Assembly: GCA_016874535.1 (NCBI GenBank)
Contig: VGUA01000015.1
Coordinates: forward strand, 1 to 48,044
DNA from: Gammaproteobacteria bacterium
GTDB taxonomy: Bacteria; Pseudomonadota; Gammaproteobacteria; Ga0077536
Length of the DNA stretch: 48,044 bases
Direction of reading: 5' to 3'
The position numbers and the translations under genes are program-made. Positions 38,573-48,044 of this stretch are shown here, one piece after another. How positions within the stretch are numbered: the first letter of the stretch is position 1; every line of letters starts with the position of its first letter. The notes beneath the pieces were generated by a model that was not told where the DNA came from, searched no databases, and was given only the letters and a program-made list of their open reading frames with translations.

Positions 38573-40612
38573 TCATCGACAGGCGGGGCGCGGCGCATCC
38601 GCGATGAGCGCCCGGAGATGACGGGCGATACTGTCCGCGTTGGGCAGCGCCGCCGCCTGGAGAACCGGCGAGGCAGGGATTCGGATATCGGGCGTCGTGA
38701 GCCGGCGCACCGGCATGCAGAGGCTCTCAGGCATCCGCTCCTGTAGGTGCATTGCGAGCTCCGCGGCGAAGCCGCCGGCGCGCACCGCTTCATGCACGAT
38801 CAGCACTCGCCCGCCGGCTTCCCGCACGGCGTCGGCGATCGCCGCCTCGTCAAGCGGGCGCAGCCAGCGCAGGTCCATCACCGCGACGTCGAGGCGCTCG
38901 GCAGCGAGAGCCTCCGCCGCGGCCAGCGCCTGGTGCAGCATCGCGCTCCAGGTCAAAACGAGCGCATCGCTGCCGCGCCGATGCAGACGCGCGCGTCCAA
39001 CCGGTTCCGCACCTTCCGTTATCCGCACCGGACCGCTCAATTGATAGAGTCCGCGCGCTTCGATGACGACGCAAGGATCGGGATCCGCCGCGGCCGCGCG
39101 CAGCAACTGGTAGGCGTCGTCCGGTGTCGCCGCCAGCGCAAGCTTCAGCCCGGGAATGTGTGCGAGCAGGGCCTCGATGCTTTGCGAATGCTGGGCGCAG
39201 GAACCGGGCGTCACACCTTGCTGCATGCGCACGACGAGCGGCGCACCGCTGCGGCCGTTCGTGAGATAGCGCACGTTCGAGGCCTGATTGATCAGCTGAT
39301 CGAAAGCCACGAAGACGAAATCGCTCCACATGATTTCGACGACAGGCTTCAGGCCCGCGAGGGCGGCACCGAGCGCCGAGCCGAGGATCGCGTTCTCGGC
39401 GATGGGCGTATCGAACACGCGCGCCTCGCCGTATTTCTTTTGCAGATGCTTCGCCGCGCCGAAAATGCCGCCGGCCCGGCCCACGTCTTCGCCGTAGACC
39501 ACCGTCCGGGGATCGGCCTCGAGTTCGGCCGCGAGGGCGGCGTTTACCGCGGCGATGTAGGTCATTTCGCAGGTCTCGAGCACGCGCTGTCCGCTCTCCG
39601 CGGCCACCGGCGCATACACGTGATCGCAGAGCGTCGCGACGGCGGGCAGGGGCGCGTTGGCCGCGCGCTGGGCGATCTCGGTGGCGCGCGCTTCCGCCGC
39701 GCTACGCACCGCGGCGAGCGCATCGTCACTCGCGGCGCCGCAGGCGCGGAGCCGCTCCGCGATCACGAGCAACGGATCCTGCGCCGCCGCCGCGCGCTTG
39801 TCGGCTGCCGGGCGATAGTGCTCGATGTCGCGGTTGTAATGTCCCCACAGCCGCGGCACGCGGCACTCGAGCAGCGTCGGTCCACCGCCCTGCCGCGCGA
39901 TTCCGGCTGCCTTGGCCACGGCCTCGCGCACCGCGATCGGATCCGTCCCGTCCAGCGTCTCGCCGCCCATGCCGTAGGCGAGCGCCCGCCGCGCGAGACG
40001 CTCCACCGGGAACATGTCGCGCGTCGCAGTGAGCTCGGACCAGCCGTTGTGTTCGCACACGAAGATCACCGGCAGCTTCTTCGCGGCGGCGAAAGCCAGC
40101 GCTTCGTGCACCGAACCCTGGTTCATCGCGCCGTCGCCGATCGAGACGATGACGACGCGACCGTTGCCCGCCGCGACGTTCGCGAGCGCAACGCCGCAGG
40201 CAATCGTCGTCCCGGCGCCGACGATGGAGTTCTCCCCGATGAAGCGGGTATGTGGAGCCTGCAGATAGGCCGAGCCTGCGCGTCCGCCATTGATGCCGCT
40301 CGCGCGATGGCAGAGCTCGTCGAACACGGCCTGCGGCTCGAGACCTGCGGCGAGCGCCCAGCCATGGCCGCGATATGTGGCGATGACCTGATCGTCGTCC
40401 GCGAGCGCGGCAAGCGCCGCAAGGGGCACGACTTCTTGCCCAGCGCACAGATGCACCGAGCCCACGATCTGCGGCGGCATAGCGCGTGAGAGTTCCAGCG
40501 CCTGCTCTTCGAACGCGCGGATGAACGCCGCGCGTTCGAAGATCCGCTGCAGGAACGCGGGATCCGCGTGGACGCTCGGCGATGCGGCCGCGGCGGAGTT
40601 GGTATTGGTCAT
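38573..40612 (-). CDS. Thiamine-dependent 2-oxoacid (acetoin/pyruvate-type) dehydrogenase E1, fused alpha and beta subunits
   Basis: Alpha part ...AALADDDQVIATYRGHGWALAAG..., VSIGDGAMNQGSVHEAL; beta part YIAAVNAALAAELEADPRTVVYGEDVGRAGGIFGAAKHLQKKYGEARVFDTPIAENAILG. Confidence 0.93.
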   Translation of the reverse strand: MTNTNSAAAASPSVHADPAFLQRIFERAAFIRAFEEQALELSRAMPPQIVGSVHLCAGQEVVPLAALAALADDDQVIATYRGHGWALAAGLEPQAVFDELCHRASGINGGRAGSAYLQAPHTRFIGENSIVGAGTTIACGVALANVAAGNGRVVIVSIGDGAMNQGSVHEALAFAAAKKLPVIFVCEHNGWSELTATRDMFPVERLARRALAYGMGGETLDGTDPIAVREAVAKAAGIARQGGGPTLLECRVPRLWGHYNRDIEHYRPAADKRAAAAQDPLLVIAERLRACGAASDDALAAVRSAAEARATEIAQRAANAPLPAVATLCDHVYAPVAAESGQRVLETCEMTYIAAVNAALAAELEADPRTVVYGEDVGRAGGIFGAAKHLQKKYGEARVFDTPIAENAILGSALGAALAGLKPVVEIMWSDFVFVAFDQLINQASNVRYLTNGRSGAPLVVRMQQGVTPGSCAQHSQSIEALLAHIPGLKLALAATPDDAYQLLRAAAADPDPCVVIEARGLYQLSGPVRITEGAEPVGRARLHRRGSDALVLTWSAMLHQALAAAEALAAERLDVAVMDLRWLRPLDEAAIADAVREAGGRVLIVHEAVRAGGFAAELAMHLQERMPESLCMPVRRLTTPDIRIPASPVLQAAALPNADSIARHLRALIADAPRPACR

Positions 40613-40764
40613 CGGAATGCTCCTGCAAAACTAGGCGCACCGGCGGAAGCGGAGCGCGGGTAGAAGAAGTGCCGCGTCGGTGTGTCGACAGAGAAGAAGT
40701 GAATGCCATGGATCGAATCAAACGACCAAGGCAATTAAACCTGGCGCAATGTCTTTTCGCGCGA

Positions 40765-41580
40765 TCAGGGCCAGGGTTTGCCAGGCGACAGCGCCGCCCG
40801 GCGCTTCGCCTCGTCCTCTTCGAGCACGATGGGATCGTGCGCCGGATAGATGATGTCGCCGCGAATCGCGATGTCGCGCATGGCGCGCTGCATCTGCTCG
40901 AGGTCATAGAAAATGCCGGCCGGTATCGCCTTGCGCACGTTCATATCGACCTTCCGCACCATGTCGCCGACGCAACCGACAATGCCATCGAGTGTCTTGA
41001 TGTACACGCACTGGCTTCCCGGCGTGTGGCTGTTCGGATAGAGGATGCACTCGATGCCCGGAAAGAGCTCGATGTCGCCCTCGATCAGCTCCACCCGGTC
41101 CCACAGCGTGTCGACCATTGCCGCAACGTCATGGCGGTCGTAGAAGAGCTCGCGCGAGCCGATGTCGAGCGTGCGCGGCCCCATGGGCGCGGCGGCCGCG
41201 GCGAGTTCGCTCCGTTGCACCACGATCCTTGCGTTCGGCAACTGCTCACAGCCGCCGCAGTGATCATAGTGGAGATGCGTGAGGATCACGCAGCCGACTT
41301 CCTCCGGCTTCACGCCGTAGCGTCCTAGCTGCTCGGGCAGCGTCATGCCGGCCGGGATGCGGTGCGGGCCGAGACGGTGGATCTGCATCGCCCGGTCGGC
41401 GCTGCGCATGCCGGCATCGATCAGGATCGGGTCGCGGCCGCCTTCGATCAGGAACGCGAGGATGGGCACCGTCACGCGCCCCTGGTCCTTGTTCATGCCC
41501 CAGAAGACGTCGAGGGCACACCCGACTTCGGCCTCCCCGAGGAGCAGGGGGCGAACGCGGTACTGCTGGCTCATAGGCAT
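40765..41580 (-). CDS. MBL-fold metallo-hydrolase (lactonase-like)
   Basis: Zn motif VILTHLHYDHCGG; PNSHTPGSQCVYI; IIYPAHDP. Confidence 0.9.
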   Translation of the reverse strand: MPMSQQYRVRPLLLGEAEVGCALDVFWGMNKDQGRVTVPILAFLIEGGRDPILIDAGMRSADRAMQIHRLGPHRIPAGMTLPEQLGRYGVKPEEVGCVILTHLHYDHCGGCEQLPNARIVVQRSELAAAAAPMGPRTLDIGSRELFYDRHDVAAMVDTLWDRVELIEGDIELFPGIECILYPNSHTPGSQCVYIKTLDGIVGCVGDMVRKVDMNVRKAIPAGIFYDLEQMQRAMRDIAIRGDIIYPAHDPIVLEEDEAKRRAALSPGKPWP

Positions 41581-41614
41581 GCTCCCCTTGCACTGTTCGG
41601 ACGATGACCCTTGT

Positions 41615-42139
41615 TCATTTCGACACCCCCTCCGGCGCCGCGGTCGTTCGCATCTCGTTCGCCGCCTGCCGCACCGCCTTCACGATGTTCACGTAACCCG
41701 TACAGCGACAGATGTTGCCGGCCAGCCCCGCGCGGATCTCCTGATCCGTCGGCGCAGGGTTCGCGGCGAGCAAGGCGCGCGTCGAGTTGATCATGCCGGG
41801 CGTGCAGAAACCGCATTGGAGACCGTGGCAGTCGATGAACGCACGCTGGATCGGATGCAGTGCGTCCGCACCCGCCGCGAGACCTTCGATCGTCTCTACG
41901 CTCTTGCCCTCGGCCTGCACGGCGAACATGAGGCAGGCGCGCACCGCGCGCCCGCCGACCAGCACGGTGCAGGCGCCGCACTTGCCGTGTTCGCAGCCCA
42001 CGTGGGTGCCGGTGAGCCCGAGCTCGTTGCGCAGGAAATCGGAGAGCAGGAGCCGCGGCTCGACGGCACGCGTATAGCTCGTACCATTCACGCTCGTCGT
42101 CACGCGGATCGCTTTCATTGCCGCCTCGTTCATCGTCAT
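41615..42139 (-). CDS. (2Fe-2S)-binding small subunit of a xanthine dehydrogenase/CODH-family Mo-hydroxylase (CoxS-like)
   Basis: [16 protein letters not shown] and [15 protein letters not shown]...[16 protein letters not shown]. Confidence 0.95.
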   Translation of the reverse strand: MTMNEAAMKAIRVTTSVNGTSYTRAVEPRLLLSDFLRNELGLTGTHVGCEHGKCGACTVLVGGRAVRACLMFAVQAEGKSVETIEGLAAGADALHPIQRAFIDCHGLQCGFCTPGMINSTRALLAANPAPTDQEIRAGLAGNICRCTGYVNIVKAVRQAANEMRTTAAPEGVSK

Positions 42140-43008
42140 GCTCCCTTCGCCATTGCGTCGATATAGGCGGCAAGCAGGGCCTGCTTCACCAGCACACCGG
42201 CGAGATGCCGCTTATATTCCCCGCCGGCCACGTTGTCGTCCTGCGGATCGCTCAACGCGTCCACGAGCCGCGCAGCCTCGGCTGCACGTGCGGCATCGAG
42301 CGGGTGACCGATGACCGCCGGGCCGACGTCGAAAGACAACGGAGTCTCTGCGACGCCGCCGAGCGCGAGCGACACAGCGCTCACCTTGTCCCCTGCGCCG
42401 ACACTGACCAGCGCCGCGACGTTGACGATCGCGAAGTCACCGACCCGCTTTGCGAGCTCGCGGAACGCCGACCCGCTACGCGGCAAGGGCACCGGGATGC
42501 GGATCTCGGTTAGCACTTCGTGCGGCGCGATGTCCGTCAGGTAGGTCGTGACGAAGAATTCCGCAATCGGCACGACGCGCTCGCCTTTTGCGCTCGCGAC
42601 GACCACTTCTGCGCCGAGACAGCAGAGCGCGACGCCGCCCTCTGCCGAGGGATCGTTATGCACTACGCTGCCGCCGAGCGTGCCGCGATTGCGGATCGCC
42701 GGGTAGCCGACGTGGCCGAGCGCTTCGCTGAGCAGCGGCAGGCTCTCGCGTACTAGTGGGCTGTCGATCAGATCCTGGTAGCGCGCCATGGCGCCGATGC
42801 ACAACCAGTCACCGTCGCGCCCGACGTGGTTCAGCGCTTCCACGCCGTTGATGTCGACGAGCACCTCGGGCTGAGCGACGCGAAAATTCATCATCGGCAC
42901 GAGGCTCTGACCGCCGGCGATGATCTTCGCGTTATCGTGCGCAGCGAGCGCCGAGAAGAGCGCGGGCAGAGTGTCGACGCGGACGTAGTCGAACGGCTTC
43001 GGTTTCAT
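42136..43008 (-). CDS. FAD-binding medium subunit (CoxM-like)
   Basis: [46 protein letters not shown]. Confidence 0.95.
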   Translation of the reverse strand: MKPKPFDYVRVDTLPALFSALAAHDNAKIIAGGQSLVPMMNFRVAQPEVLVDINGVEALNHVGRDGDWLCIGAMARYQDLIDSPLVRESLPLLSEALGHVGYPAIRNRGTLGGSVVHNDPSAEGGVALCCLGAEVVVASAKGERVVPIAEFFVTTYLTDIAPHEVLTEIRIPVPLPRSGSAFRELAKRVGDFAIVNVAALVSVGAGDKVSAVSLALGGVAETPLSFDVGPAVIGHPLDAARAAEAARLVDALSDPQDDNVAGGEYKRHLAGVLVKQALLAAYIDAMAKGA

Positions 43009-43472
43009 GACCCCACCTCCTCGGCAGGCAGATCCTCGCCCGCGATCACTTTCTCGACACGCTTGAAGAATTGTTTGGTCAGGAGCTTCGCAATGGGCAA
43101 CAGCGCGCGCTGCGCTAGGCCGGTCATCGCGCCGCCGACCGTCGCCTCGAAGCTGTAGGCGACGCGGGTCGCGTCGCCGTTGTCCTGCAGGGTGACGATG
43201 CCAACGACGCTCATGGTGCCGATTGGGCCGGCGCCTTCCGCCGACATCACATAGCGCTCGCCTACCAGTTTCTCGGCGATTCGCATCCGCCCTTTGTAGG
43301 TGCCGGAGATCGAGGCGATGCCTATTTTCGTCACCAGCTCAAAATCATCGGGTCCCACGACGGCCAAGGATTGACAGCCCGGGGTGCAGCGCTCGATGAC
43401 CTTTGGATCTATCAGTGCGTCCCACACGACCGGCGGCGTTCCGCTGACCTCGGATTCGCCTTCGAATTTCAT
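43005..43472 (-). CDS. CoxG-like SRPBCC protein
   Basis: MKFEGESEVSGTPPVVWDALIDPKVIERCTPGCQSLAVVGPDDFELVTKIGIASISGTYKGRM. Confidence 0.9.
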   Translation of the reverse strand: MKFEGESEVSGTPPVVWDALIDPKVIERCTPGCQSLAVVGPDDFELVTKIGIASISGTYKGRMRIAEKLVGERYVMSAEGAGPIGTMSVVGIVTLQDNGDATRVAYSFEATVGGAMTGLAQRALLPIAKLLTKQFFKRVEKVIAGEDLPAEEVGS

Positions 43473-45877
43473 GCGCCCACCTCGTACATTTCACGCCATA
43501 TGGACGACGTCTTGAGGAGCCGGATCACGCGCTCCGGGGTCAGCGGCAGTTGATCAACGCGCACGCCAAAAGGCTTCAGCGCATCCTCCACCGCGTTCAC
43601 CATGGCCGCACACGGCATGATCGTGCTGCCCTCACCCATGCCCTTGGTGCCGAGCGTGGTATAGGGCGACGGTGAGATCACGTGATCGCACTTGATGTCC
43701 GGCACATCGGTCGCGAGCGGATGCAGGTAACTGGTCAGGTCCGTGTTCCAGAGCTGGCCGCGCTCGTCGTAGTGGAACTCCTCCATCAGCGCACCGCCAA
43801 TCCCCTGCACGTAACCGCCGTGCAGCTGGCCCTCGACGATGGTCGGATTGATGATCACGCCGCAGTCGTCGACGATCGCGACGTCCTTCACCTCGATCTT
43901 CCCGGTCTCGGCGTCGACCTCGACGATGATCGCGCTCGAACCACTGGGGTGCGTCGTATAGAGTCGAATGCGGCCGAGTTCGTCCGGTGTCCAGGACGCG
44001 ATCGGGCTCGTCCAGTAGTGCGTGACCTCGAAGGGGTTGGCGACATGCTTCGGCACGACGCCGAACGCGCCGGGCCATAGATGGAGCTTGTTACCGAGCT
44101 CGCGCAGGGTCATGCGGCGACCACCGGGCTCGACGATGGCGCCGTCGGCCGCGACCAAGCCCGCCGCTTCGCACTGCCACAGGTTCGCGACCACCTCGAA
44201 CAGGTTGGCCTTCAGCCGCCGCGCCGCCTCGGCGATGCAGGAGACATTGAACGTGGCGCCGCGGCTCGACCACGGTCCGAGTCCGTAGGGCACGGCGTTG
44301 GTGTCGCCGTAGACGACGCGCACGTCGTCGGGGGTGAGCCCGAGCTCATCGGCCACGACCTGGCAGAGTGTCGTCTCGGAGCCCTGCCCGATGTCCTGGT
44401 GGCCGGTCAGCACCAGCACGCCGCCTTCCGGCATCAGCCGCACGGTCGCGACCTCATAGGAATTGAAGATGCAGCTCGGTACCGCGCCGCCCGAGGGCTC
44501 GAGCATGGACGCGATGCCGATGCCGAGATACTTGGCGCTCTTGCCCTGAGTCGCGGCCTGGCGCTGCTTGACCTCGTCGTAGTCGACGAGCTCGAGCAGC
44601 TTGGCGAGGCATTGTGCGTAGTCGCCGCTGTCGTAGACGGGGCCCGAGATCTGCTGGTAGGGAAACTCGTCCTTGCCGACGAAATTCCGGCGACGGAACT
44701 CCGCCGGCGAGAGCCCGAGCGCATCGGCCATGCGGCTCATCGCGACTTCGAGCGGGTAGTTCGCAATGTCCTTGCCGTAGCCGCGATAGGCGCCGCTCGG
44801 CGCCTTGTTGGAGACGGCCACCTTGGTCGCGACGCGGAACGCGTGCCACTTGTAGGGTCCCGGCACATAGCCCGCGGCGACGAGGAATTTGCCGGCGCCC
44901 GCCGCGTGGCAGGTGCCGTCGCAGCCGACATTGCCCAGGACCTGCGCGTCGAGGCCCTGCAGTATGCCGTCCTTGCTCACCGCAACCTTGAGATACCAGA
45001 CGTAGTCGCGACACTGCATGCCGGACAGCAGGTTCTCCTGGCGCGACTCGGTCCACTTCACGGGGCGGCCCGTCGCGAGCGAGAGCAGGCAGGGGATGAC
45101 TTCGGCGTCGGCCTGCAGCTTGTTGCCGTAGCCACCGCCGATGTCGGGCGCTATCACCTGCACGTCGTGTTCGGGGAAGCGGAAGGTCTGCGCCACGAGG
45201 GTGCGGACCAGGTTTGGCGCCTGGGTCGAACAATGCAGCGTAAGCTTGCGGTTGTAGGCATCGTAGTGCGCAAGCGCGGCGCGTCCCTCGAGGCTCGCAC
45301 CCGAGTAGCGATGCTGCGGCAGGCGGAATTCGAAGACGTGGTCCGCTCGTGCGAAGGTTTCGTCGACGGCGCCGACCGACATGCCCCACGCGCACTGCAC
45401 GTTGTCGCCCCACTCGGGGTAGAGCAGCGGCGCACCCGGCGCGAGGGCCGCTTCGGTGTCGGTGACGGCCGGCAGCACTTCGTATTCGACGTCGATGAAT
45501 TCGAGCGCGTCTTCGGCCAGGTAGCGCGTGTCCGCGGCAATGGCGACGACCGGCTCACCCATGTAGTAGACCTTGTCCGTCGCGAGAGCGTAGACCGTCG
45601 GCACTTTCATGCCGATGTCGATGGTCGGCGCCAGCGGTCCCCAATACCGTTTCGCGTCCTCGCCCGTCAGCACCGCATGCACGCCGGGTAGTGCGCGGGC
45701 GCGCGAGACATCGACCGACTTGATGCGCGCGTGGGCATGGGGACTGCGCAGCATCGCCGCGTGCAGCATCCCGGGCACGCTGATGTCGTCCGTGTAGCGG
45801 CCGTGGCCGGTGACGAGGCGCAGGTCCTGCTTGCGCGCGAGACTCGCGCCGACCCAGCGCGATGTGGACTTCGTCAT
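43469..45877 (-). CDS. Molybdopterin-binding large subunit, xanthine dehydrogenase family (CoxL-like)
   Basis: VGASLARKQDLRLVTGHGRYTDDI...; DIGGGYGNKLQ; APSGAYRGYGKDIANYPLE; GTKGMGEGSTI. Confidence 0.95.
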   Translation of the reverse strand: MTKSTSRWVGASLARKQDLRLVTGHGRYTDDISVPGMLHAAMLRSPHAHARIKSVDVSRARALPGVHAVLTGEDAKRYWGPLAPTIDIGMKVPTVYALATDKVYYMGEPVVAIAADTRYLAEDALEFIDVEYEVLPAVTDTEAALAPGAPLLYPEWGDNVQCAWGMSVGAVDETFARADHVFEFRLPQHRYSGASLEGRAALAHYDAYNRKLTLHCSTQAPNLVRTLVAQTFRFPEHDVQVIAPDIGGGYGNKLQADAEVIPCLLSLATGRPVKWTESRQENLLSGMQCRDYVWYLKVAVSKDGILQGLDAQVLGNVGCDGTCHAAGAGKFLVAAGYVPGPYKWHAFRVATKVAVSNKAPSGAYRGYGKDIANYPLEVAMSRMADALGLSPAEFRRRNFVGKDEFPYQQISGPVYDSGDYAQCLAKLLELVDYDEVKQRQAATQGKSAKYLGIGIASMLEPSGGAVPSCIFNSYEVATVRLMPEGGVLVLTGHQDIGQGSETTLCQVVADELGLTPDDVRVVYGDTNAVPYGLGPWSSRGATFNVSCIAEAARRLKANLFEVVANLWQCEAAGLVAADGAIVEPGGRRMTLRELGNKLHLWPGAFGVVPKHVANPFEVTHYWTSPIASWTPDELGRIRLYTTHPSGSSAIIVEVDAETGKIEVKDVAIVDDCGVIINPTIVEGQLHGGYVQGIGGALMEEFHYDERGQLWNTDLTSYLHPLATDVPDIKCDHVISPSPYTTLGTKGMGEGSTIMPCAAMVNAVEDALKPFGVRVDQLPLTPERVIRLLKTSSIWREMYEVGA

Positions 45878-46166
45878 GGTGGTCTCCCCTCACTGTCGAA
45901 CGCTGGTTGTCGACGCTCCCCGGGGCGGGCACCGGGACCGTAGACCCACGGCGCTCGCGACGAGAGCGTCTTCCTCGCCCGCCCGGTGGGTCGAGGCGTG
46001 TCATGGATCACCGACCCACAAGCCGGTCCAGTCCGGGGCAGTGGCCTGCTATCTCTTGCCGGCCAGCCCGCCTGTGAGCCAATATTGCGCGTACAAATCT
46101 GCCTGTGACAGGTCCAGTCGCTCGAAACTGGACCACCACCGAATCAAGAGTGAAGGGGGTGACTCC

Positions 46167-47615
46167 ATGAATGCCGGGCGACGTCTGCGTGCAGGCGCAC
46201 TCATCAGGTTGTTCGGTGACTGGCGGCCCGGTCGCGGCGATATTGCCTCCTCGATCGAAGGGCGCATCACCCAACTGGTGTGCGATGGTCGTCTGTCTTT
46301 TGGGACGCAACTACCGTCCGAGCGCGACCTGGCGCGTGAACTCGGCGTGAGCCGGACGACGGTAGCCGCAGCTTATGACCGGCTCCGCGCCGGCGGTCAT
46401 CTGGAGACCCGTCAGGGCGCAGGCAGCTGGGTCGCGCAGGGAGACACCCAGGCGAGCGAGGCGGCGACGCCCTGGTATCCCGTCGGCACGCACGACGAGA
46501 TCGATCTCACGCAAGCCGCACTACCCGCGCCGACAACGTTCTTTGCGGATCTGCTCGCGCGCGCCGCGCCCGCCGCCAACCGCTACAGCGAGGGGCATGG
46601 CTACTATCTCTACGGGCTCCCCGAATTGCGCGCTGCTATTGCGCGTCGCTACACCGACCGCGGCGTGCCAACCACCGCGGGTCAAATCCTCGTCACGACG
46701 GGCGCACAGAACGCGCTCGCGCTGTGTCTCGCGGCGATCCTTCGACCGGGTTCCCGCGTGCTCGTCGAGCACCCGACCTACCCCAACGCGCTCGCGGCGA
46801 TACGCCGCTGGGGCGGGCGTTGCGTACCGGTCGACCTCGACCCTGCCGGCTGGGACCCCGAACGCTGGCGCGAAGCAGTGCGTGAAGCGCGGCCGGATTT
46901 CATCTACTGCGTGCCGGATTGCCACAATCCGACCGGACTCATCATGCCCGAGGACTGCCGTGCACGCCTCGTCGATATCGCTCGTCTGTCCGGGGCGGCG
47001 TTGGTGGTCGACGAGACGCTGACCGACCTCGCCCTCGACGAACCATCACCCACTGCGTTGTCCAGATTTGCGCGCGACGGCATGCTTCTGCTGTCCCTCG
47101 GCTCGCTCAGCAAGGTTTTTTGGGGTGGCCTGCGTGTCGGGTGGATGCGCGGGCCGGAGGCCTTCATCGCGCGCGCCGCCACGGTGAAGGCGACGCTCGA
47201 TATGGCGACCCCGGTGTTGGACCAGCTGATTGCTTGCCAGGTGCTGGCCGACCTCGAGACCATCGTCGCGCCACGACGCGCGCACCTGCGCGCGAATCGT
47301 GCGGCGCTGGTGGAAACCATCGCGAGGTCGATACCCGCCTGGCAGACCGCCACGCCGGCGGGCGGCATCAGCGCCTGGGTCAGACTGGGTGCACCAGTCG
47401 CGACGCGGCTGAGTGAGGTCAGCCACCTCTGCGGTGTGGCGATTACCCCAGGCCCCATGTTCGGCATCGACGGTTCCTTCGAGGACTACATCCGCCTGCC
47501 GCTCACGCTTACGAATGCAATGCTCGCCGAGGCCATGCAACGCCTTGTCCGTGCCTGGATCGCGGTGCGCGATACGCGTGCCGTGAAACCGCGGTCTCTC
47601 GTCGGTACCGTGTGA
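46167..47615 (+). CDS. MocR-type GntR/aminotransferase-like transcriptional regulator
   Basis: N-terminal wHTH FGTQLPSERDLARELGVSRTTVAAAYDRLRAGGHLETRQGAGSWV; PLP-fold with SLSKVFWGGLRVGWMRGP; start trimmed from ORF start 45810. Confidence 0.92.
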   Translation: MNAGRRLRAGALIRLFGDWRPGRGDIASSIEGRITQLVCDGRLSFGTQLPSERDLARELGVSRTTVAAAYDRLRAGGHLETRQGAGSWVAQGDTQASEAATPWYPVGTHDEIDLTQAALPAPTTFFADLLARAAPAANRYSEGHGYYLYGLPELRAAIARRYTDRGVPTTAGQILVTTGAQNALALCLAAILRPGSRVLVEHPTYPNALAAIRRWGGRCVPVDLDPAGWDPERWREAVREARPDFIYCVPDCHNPTGLIMPEDCRARLVDIARLSGAALVVDETLTDLALDEPSPTALSRFARDGMLLLSLGSLSKVFWGGLRVGWMRGPEAFIARAATVKATLDMATPVLDQLIACQVLADLETIVAPRRAHLRANRAALVETIARSIPAWQTATPAGGISAWVRLGAPVATRLSEVSHLCGVAITPGPMFGIDGSFEDYIRLPLTLTNAMLAEAMQRLVRAWIAVRDTRAVKPRSLVGTV

Positions 47616-47756
47616 GGCGGCTGCGGCAGGCCAACCTGGGACACCCACCGAATTAAATCGGGGTTTCGAACGCCGCATTCCACGGGCCCAGTCATCCGGG
47701 ATGGACGCATAACGACTCGATGGCCTGGGTTCATCGGCTGCGACCAGCACCGGTGG

Positions 47757-47776
47757 ACTCTCGCTTTCGCGAGAGT
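47757..47776. repeat. REP-like hairpin
   Basis: ACTCTCGC-TTTC-GCGAGAGT followed by GACGG. Confidence 0.55.
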
Positions 47777-47848
47777 GACGGTGTGGAACGGGGCGCGAAG
47801 CGCGCCTGGCCCATGCCGGGCGCAGGGTTGAACCGAGCGAGGGTGACG

Positions 47849-48013
47849 ATGGACAGGGCAGCGCTGGAACAACACGCAGACCACATTGCCGAGCAAGGCT
47901 ACACCGTGCTCGAAGGCGTAATCTCGCCGGAGCACAGGAAATTTAACTGCCCTTTGTCGGCCGTGTCCCGCGGAATCGCGCGTCGAGTGCGGGGAAATGG
48001 AAGGCTCCTTTAA
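47849..48013 (+). pseudogene. Truncated N-terminus resembling a phytanoyl-CoA dioxygenase family protein
   Basis: MDRAALEQHADHIAEQGYTVLEGVISPEH then an apparent break to RKFNCPLSAVSRGIARRVRGNGRLL*. Confidence 0.4.
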
Positions 48014-48044
48014 GGACCGGTCGGCGGTCGGCGGCGGCCGTTTC

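Noticed and set aside
38747-40489. 580-aa + strand ORF
   Set aside because: Complete antisense of the E1 fusion gene; composition (His/Arg-rich) typical of shadow ORFs in high-GC DNA.
44081-45691. 536-aa + strand ORF
   Set aside because: Antisense shadow of the CoxL-like gene.
43469-45877. Annotation as aerobic CO dehydrogenase
   Set aside because: Active-site loop is AYRGYGK, not the form I AYxCSFR motif.

Overview
The left ~31 kb is a nearly continuous anoxygenic photosynthesis gene cluster from a purple (beta/gamma-type) proteobacterium. It contains bchH(partial)-bchB-bchN-bchF (-), a PpaA/AerR-like B12 protein and ppsR/crtJ, then bchG, a PucC-family transporter and bchP (+). Next comes the superoperon crtE-crtF-bchC-X-Y-Z-pufQ-B-A-L-M-C (-), divergent crtD-crtC (+), crtI-crtB (-), bchI-bchD (-) and a divergent alpha/beta hydrolase (bchO-like). 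At 31-36.4 kb there is a CBS-domain protein, an OmpR-type two-component system, a divergent glutamyl-tRNA reductase (hemA) and a sulfotransferase/GT2 fusion. At 36.56-36.60 kb lies a 3' fragment of a tRNA-Arg(ACG) with its terminator, interpreted as an integration-site remnant. It is followed by ~2 kb of toxin-antitoxin genes and mosaic transposase fragments (RAYT, IS91, IS110). The right 9.5 kb carries an unrelated catabolic-looking cluster: a fused 2-oxoacid dehydrogenase E1, an MBL hydrolase, a CoxS/M/G/L-like Mo-hydroxylase and a MocR regulator, ending in a truncated dioxygenase-like ORF. The most notable signals are the TGT-N12-ACA PpsR-type sites, mostly in pairs, at five intergenic regions; a single-cysteine PpsR; the tRNA-Arg att remnant and IS mosaic; and the uncharacterised Mo-hydroxylase/E1/MBL cluster. 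All calls were made by reading the sequence; no database searches were run.
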